Assembly: GCA_031254735.1 (NCBI GenBank)
Contig: JAIRTU010000279.1
Location: forward strand, 1 to 7,404
From: Bacteroidales bacterium
GTDB taxonomy: Bacteria > Bacteroidota > Bacteroidia > Bacteroidales > WCHB1-69
Direction of reading: 5' to 3'
DNA length: 7,404 bases
The notes beneath the pieces were generated by a model. It was not told the DNA's origin. It made no database searches and was given only the letters and a program-made list of their open reading frames with translations. This document shows, piece after piece, positions 7,001 through 7,404 of this stretch. The position numbers were made by a program, and so were the translations under genes. Each line of letters starts with the position of its first letter. Within the stretch, counting starts at the first letter, position 1.

Positions 7001-7183
7001 ATGATAAACAATACCATGGTAAGCGTCAAGAAAGACGCCCTTGTCGGGAAGACGAAATACGAATTAAATCTTTTCCCTCATTTCAAGCCGTCGTACCGTA
7101 TCACACGGAAAGGCGTTGTGGGCGATAAAGCAATGGAACTGAAACAACTCATCAGCCAATCGCTGAAAAAGAACGTGAAATAA
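4025..7183 (+). CDS. AsmA-family protein, large periplasmic membrane-anchored
   Basis: This 1052-residue protein has one N-terminal membrane anchor (residues ~6-31, KIAGITAASLLALTVVVGAI onward). The AsmA-type opening follows at once: LTPERLTPIVRKQAEKFI, then VDKVELTLFKTFPRIGLQIN and NLVLVNP. The long middle is repetitive beta-strand sequence (many strands such as LNADMTGLLSGKLHDVKLDV). The C-terminal part (~790-985) resembles the AsmA-like C-terminal region: LTVEDGILVLEEMGFTSD near 789, LRGAAALSGQNLILMDGEQF near 882, and a basic end DPFYKKKKIKTK near 980. Proteins of this family (AsmA, TamB, YhdP) are anchored in the inner membrane, cross the periplasm, and are implicated in phospholipid transport to the outer membrane or in outer-membrane assembly. 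The exact role here is unknown. The ATG at 4025 is preferred because of its A-rich upstream sequence and because it gives a standard anchor. A GTG at 3995 is in frame, overlaps the previous stop as GTGA, and would add ten residues (MIISRIKRQK). Confidence 0.9.
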   Translation: MKKVLKIAGITAASLLALTVVVGAIVAWLVLTPERLTPIVRKQAEKFITCQTHVDKVELTLFKTFPRIGLQINNLVLVNPKDGATSDTLVAVDKCIAALNIRELINNNAIIVNEFHLLNGAANLFVDSAGNTNFDIFDADTTQTDTSSFRLGEINLDKISLENINASYTDLSLGMQAKVNHLDLTLKGKMNDNTVTVNRIKLQTETAAFELRDSLPVSLTANALNTSFKGTVADFDKVKGNLDLTLKDVSFDRGNSRYAASVQLALHTPLDVSIEKQQLTLDNTELMLNRFQLLLNGTAARNADNGDIAMDIDFRTNRWNIQEMINMIPSYMVEDITAAGDIVLSGKASGTYNDTLIPCLSADVLLEKASFAMRDIPFVFHDIYADMHAAMNMQATSDVQIRNLRAKTKNSSLRCSGTLKDVLNELLCDLNINAELYLPEFQSVFPADIQAKGLASTALQASFSLEQIQRLALEKMKVSGWVDVTDLDVLYNDSIAIVSPFAHVDIQLPSLSGNTSFEELLFAKIETKQLNADMTGLLSGKLHDVKLDVGVSNFMDTASMLSLACDFDFGKLNLTMDTLAVAIDRPTGKVSMYPSASDNTVPAFEYTYQSDHLSVDMGKELSMVSKDILLKGTAQYDANRKDILLQLDPRLQIDFRQGMLYLGSFPVPIEIPSIKSSFAPEQFTIRESRVILGKSDFKLSGIITNIDKYLQNTALLTGDLKFVSDNTDVDELMNLVNGLGVSDSVKVETDLENPTDDPFMVPMGVDITLHTLIKKADVGKTRIRDIEGKLTVEDGILVLEEMGFTSDVARMQLTAMYRSPRKNHLYAGIDFHLMDIDIAKLLDMIPDIDTIVPMLKSFAGKAEFHFAIETYLKSNYDLKMSTLRGAAALSGQNLILMDGEQFSQIAKMLRFKKKTQNIVDSISVELTVFRNEVELFPFMISMDKYKAILQGLYTINGAGKYNISITQTPFPIRLGLTITDPFYKKKKIKTKEMINNTMVSVKKDALVGKTKYELNLFPHFKPSYRITRKGVVGDKAMELKQLISQSLKKNVK

Positions 7184-7219
7184 TGTTCGGCTTTGCCGTT
7201 TCGTCAGTGCGGGATTGTG

Positions 7220-7248
7220 CTTCCTTTGTGTCCCCTGTGGTGAAAAAA
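7220..7248 (-). repeat. Possible dispersed intergenic repeat (CACCACAGRGGACACA type)
   Basis: The minus strand reads TTTTTTCACCACAGGGGACA then CAAAGGAAG. From memory, variants of CACCACAGAGGACACARAG recur many times in intergenic DNA of Bacteroidota and other bacteria. Only one copy lies in this window, so repetition cannot be shown here. Confidence 0.35.
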
Positions 7249-7276
7249 GAAATTATATTCTTTCCTCGCAAGCCGG

Positions 7277-7303
7277 AAGTCCCTTTCAGGGGATTTAGGG
7301 GCA
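7277..7303 (-). repeat. Possible dispersed intergenic repeat (CCCCTAAATCCCCTGAAAGGG type)
   Basis: The minus strand reads TGCCCCTAAATCCCCTGAAA then GGGACTT. Closely similar strings (CCCCTAAATCCCC followed by AAAGGGGACTT) are, from memory, frequent intergenic repeats in Bacteroidota genomes. It shares its orientation with the element at 7220-7248. Only one copy is in the window. Confidence 0.4.
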
Positions 7304-7358
7304 GGTTAAGGGCAATGTTTTGGCGCGCCTGCCTTGCCTTACCTTGGAGTGTCCTCCC
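7300..7358. repeat. Patch of overlapping inverted and direct repeats
   Basis: GGCAGG (7300-7305) can pair with CCTGCC (7328-7333). Alternatively GGTTAAGGGCAA (7304-7315) can pair imperfectly with TTGCCTTACC (7334-7343). GGCGCGCC at 7322-7329 is an 8-base palindrome, and GCCTTACC occurs twice (7336-7343 and 7351-7358). The two stems exclude each other. There is no T-run at the right place for a standard terminator of the AsmA-family gene, although TCTTTTTAT follows at 7373. The remainder of 7184-7404 shows no credible gene. Confidence 0.4.
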
Positions 7359-7404
7359 ACGCCTTACCGGTGTCTTTTTATAACAGAAAATATTAGGGTG
7401 TCGA

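Noticed and set aside
7188..7198. CGGC-TTT-GCCG hairpin right after the AsmA-family stop, considered as a terminator.
   Set aside because: The stem is only 4 base pairs and is followed by TTTCGT, not a T-run.
7183..7383. A 66-codon plus-strand open frame beginning at an ATG that overlaps the AsmA-family stop (TAATG).
   Set aside because: Its translation is simply the product of the repeat-like sequences at 7220-7303 and the inverted-repeat patch; it has no domain-like pattern, and its PEVPFRGFRG segment is what the repeat encodes in this frame.

Overview
The window looks like chromosomal DNA from a member of the Bacteroidota, probably order Bacteroidales. Two intergenic regions carry the phylum's sigma-factor -7 motif (TAnnTTTG), one of them with a TTG placed 20 bases upstream. 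Start codons are preceded by A-rich sequence and not by GGAGG. The coding content also fits: a small lipocalin-like lipoprotein, a very long AsmA-like protein and a MurU-type nucleotidyltransferase. I cannot assign genus or species.

Layout. Bases 2-184 hold the 3' end of an unrecognised plus-strand gene. Bases ~192-1627 hold an apparently intact insertion sequence. Its single gene (minus strand, 390-1478) encodes a DDE transposase with an N-terminal helix-turn-helix and an rve-type catalytic core, closest in style to IS481/Tn552-like enzymes. Each end carries three copies of an ~18-base repeat, and the left and right arrays point in opposite directions. This looks like an array of transposase-binding sites and not a single terminal inverted repeat. 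No target-site duplication could be identified.

From 1698 to 3415 there is a two-gene operon: a polytopic membrane protein with two Gate (nucleoside-recognition) repeats, followed through an ATGA overlap by a sugar-1-phosphate nucleotidyltransferase resembling MurU. Its promoter (-7 at 1652-1659) sits just outside the insertion sequence, so the element's right edge falls where the -33 element would be. A 217-base intergenic region follows, with a GC-rich hairpin and then a well-formed promoter (3562-3592).

That promoter drives a second apparent operon: a small lipocalin-like lipoprotein (3633-3998) and, 26 bases later, a 1052-residue AsmA-family protein (4025-7183). Together these suggest an envelope-related transcription unit. 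The last 221 bases (7184-7404) have no credible gene. They carry two short sequences that resemble dispersed intergenic repeats, both reading on the minus strand, and a patch of inverted and direct repeats.

No RNA gene, CRISPR array or defence system was seen. The most unusual item is the insertion sequence with its three-plus-three end repeats.
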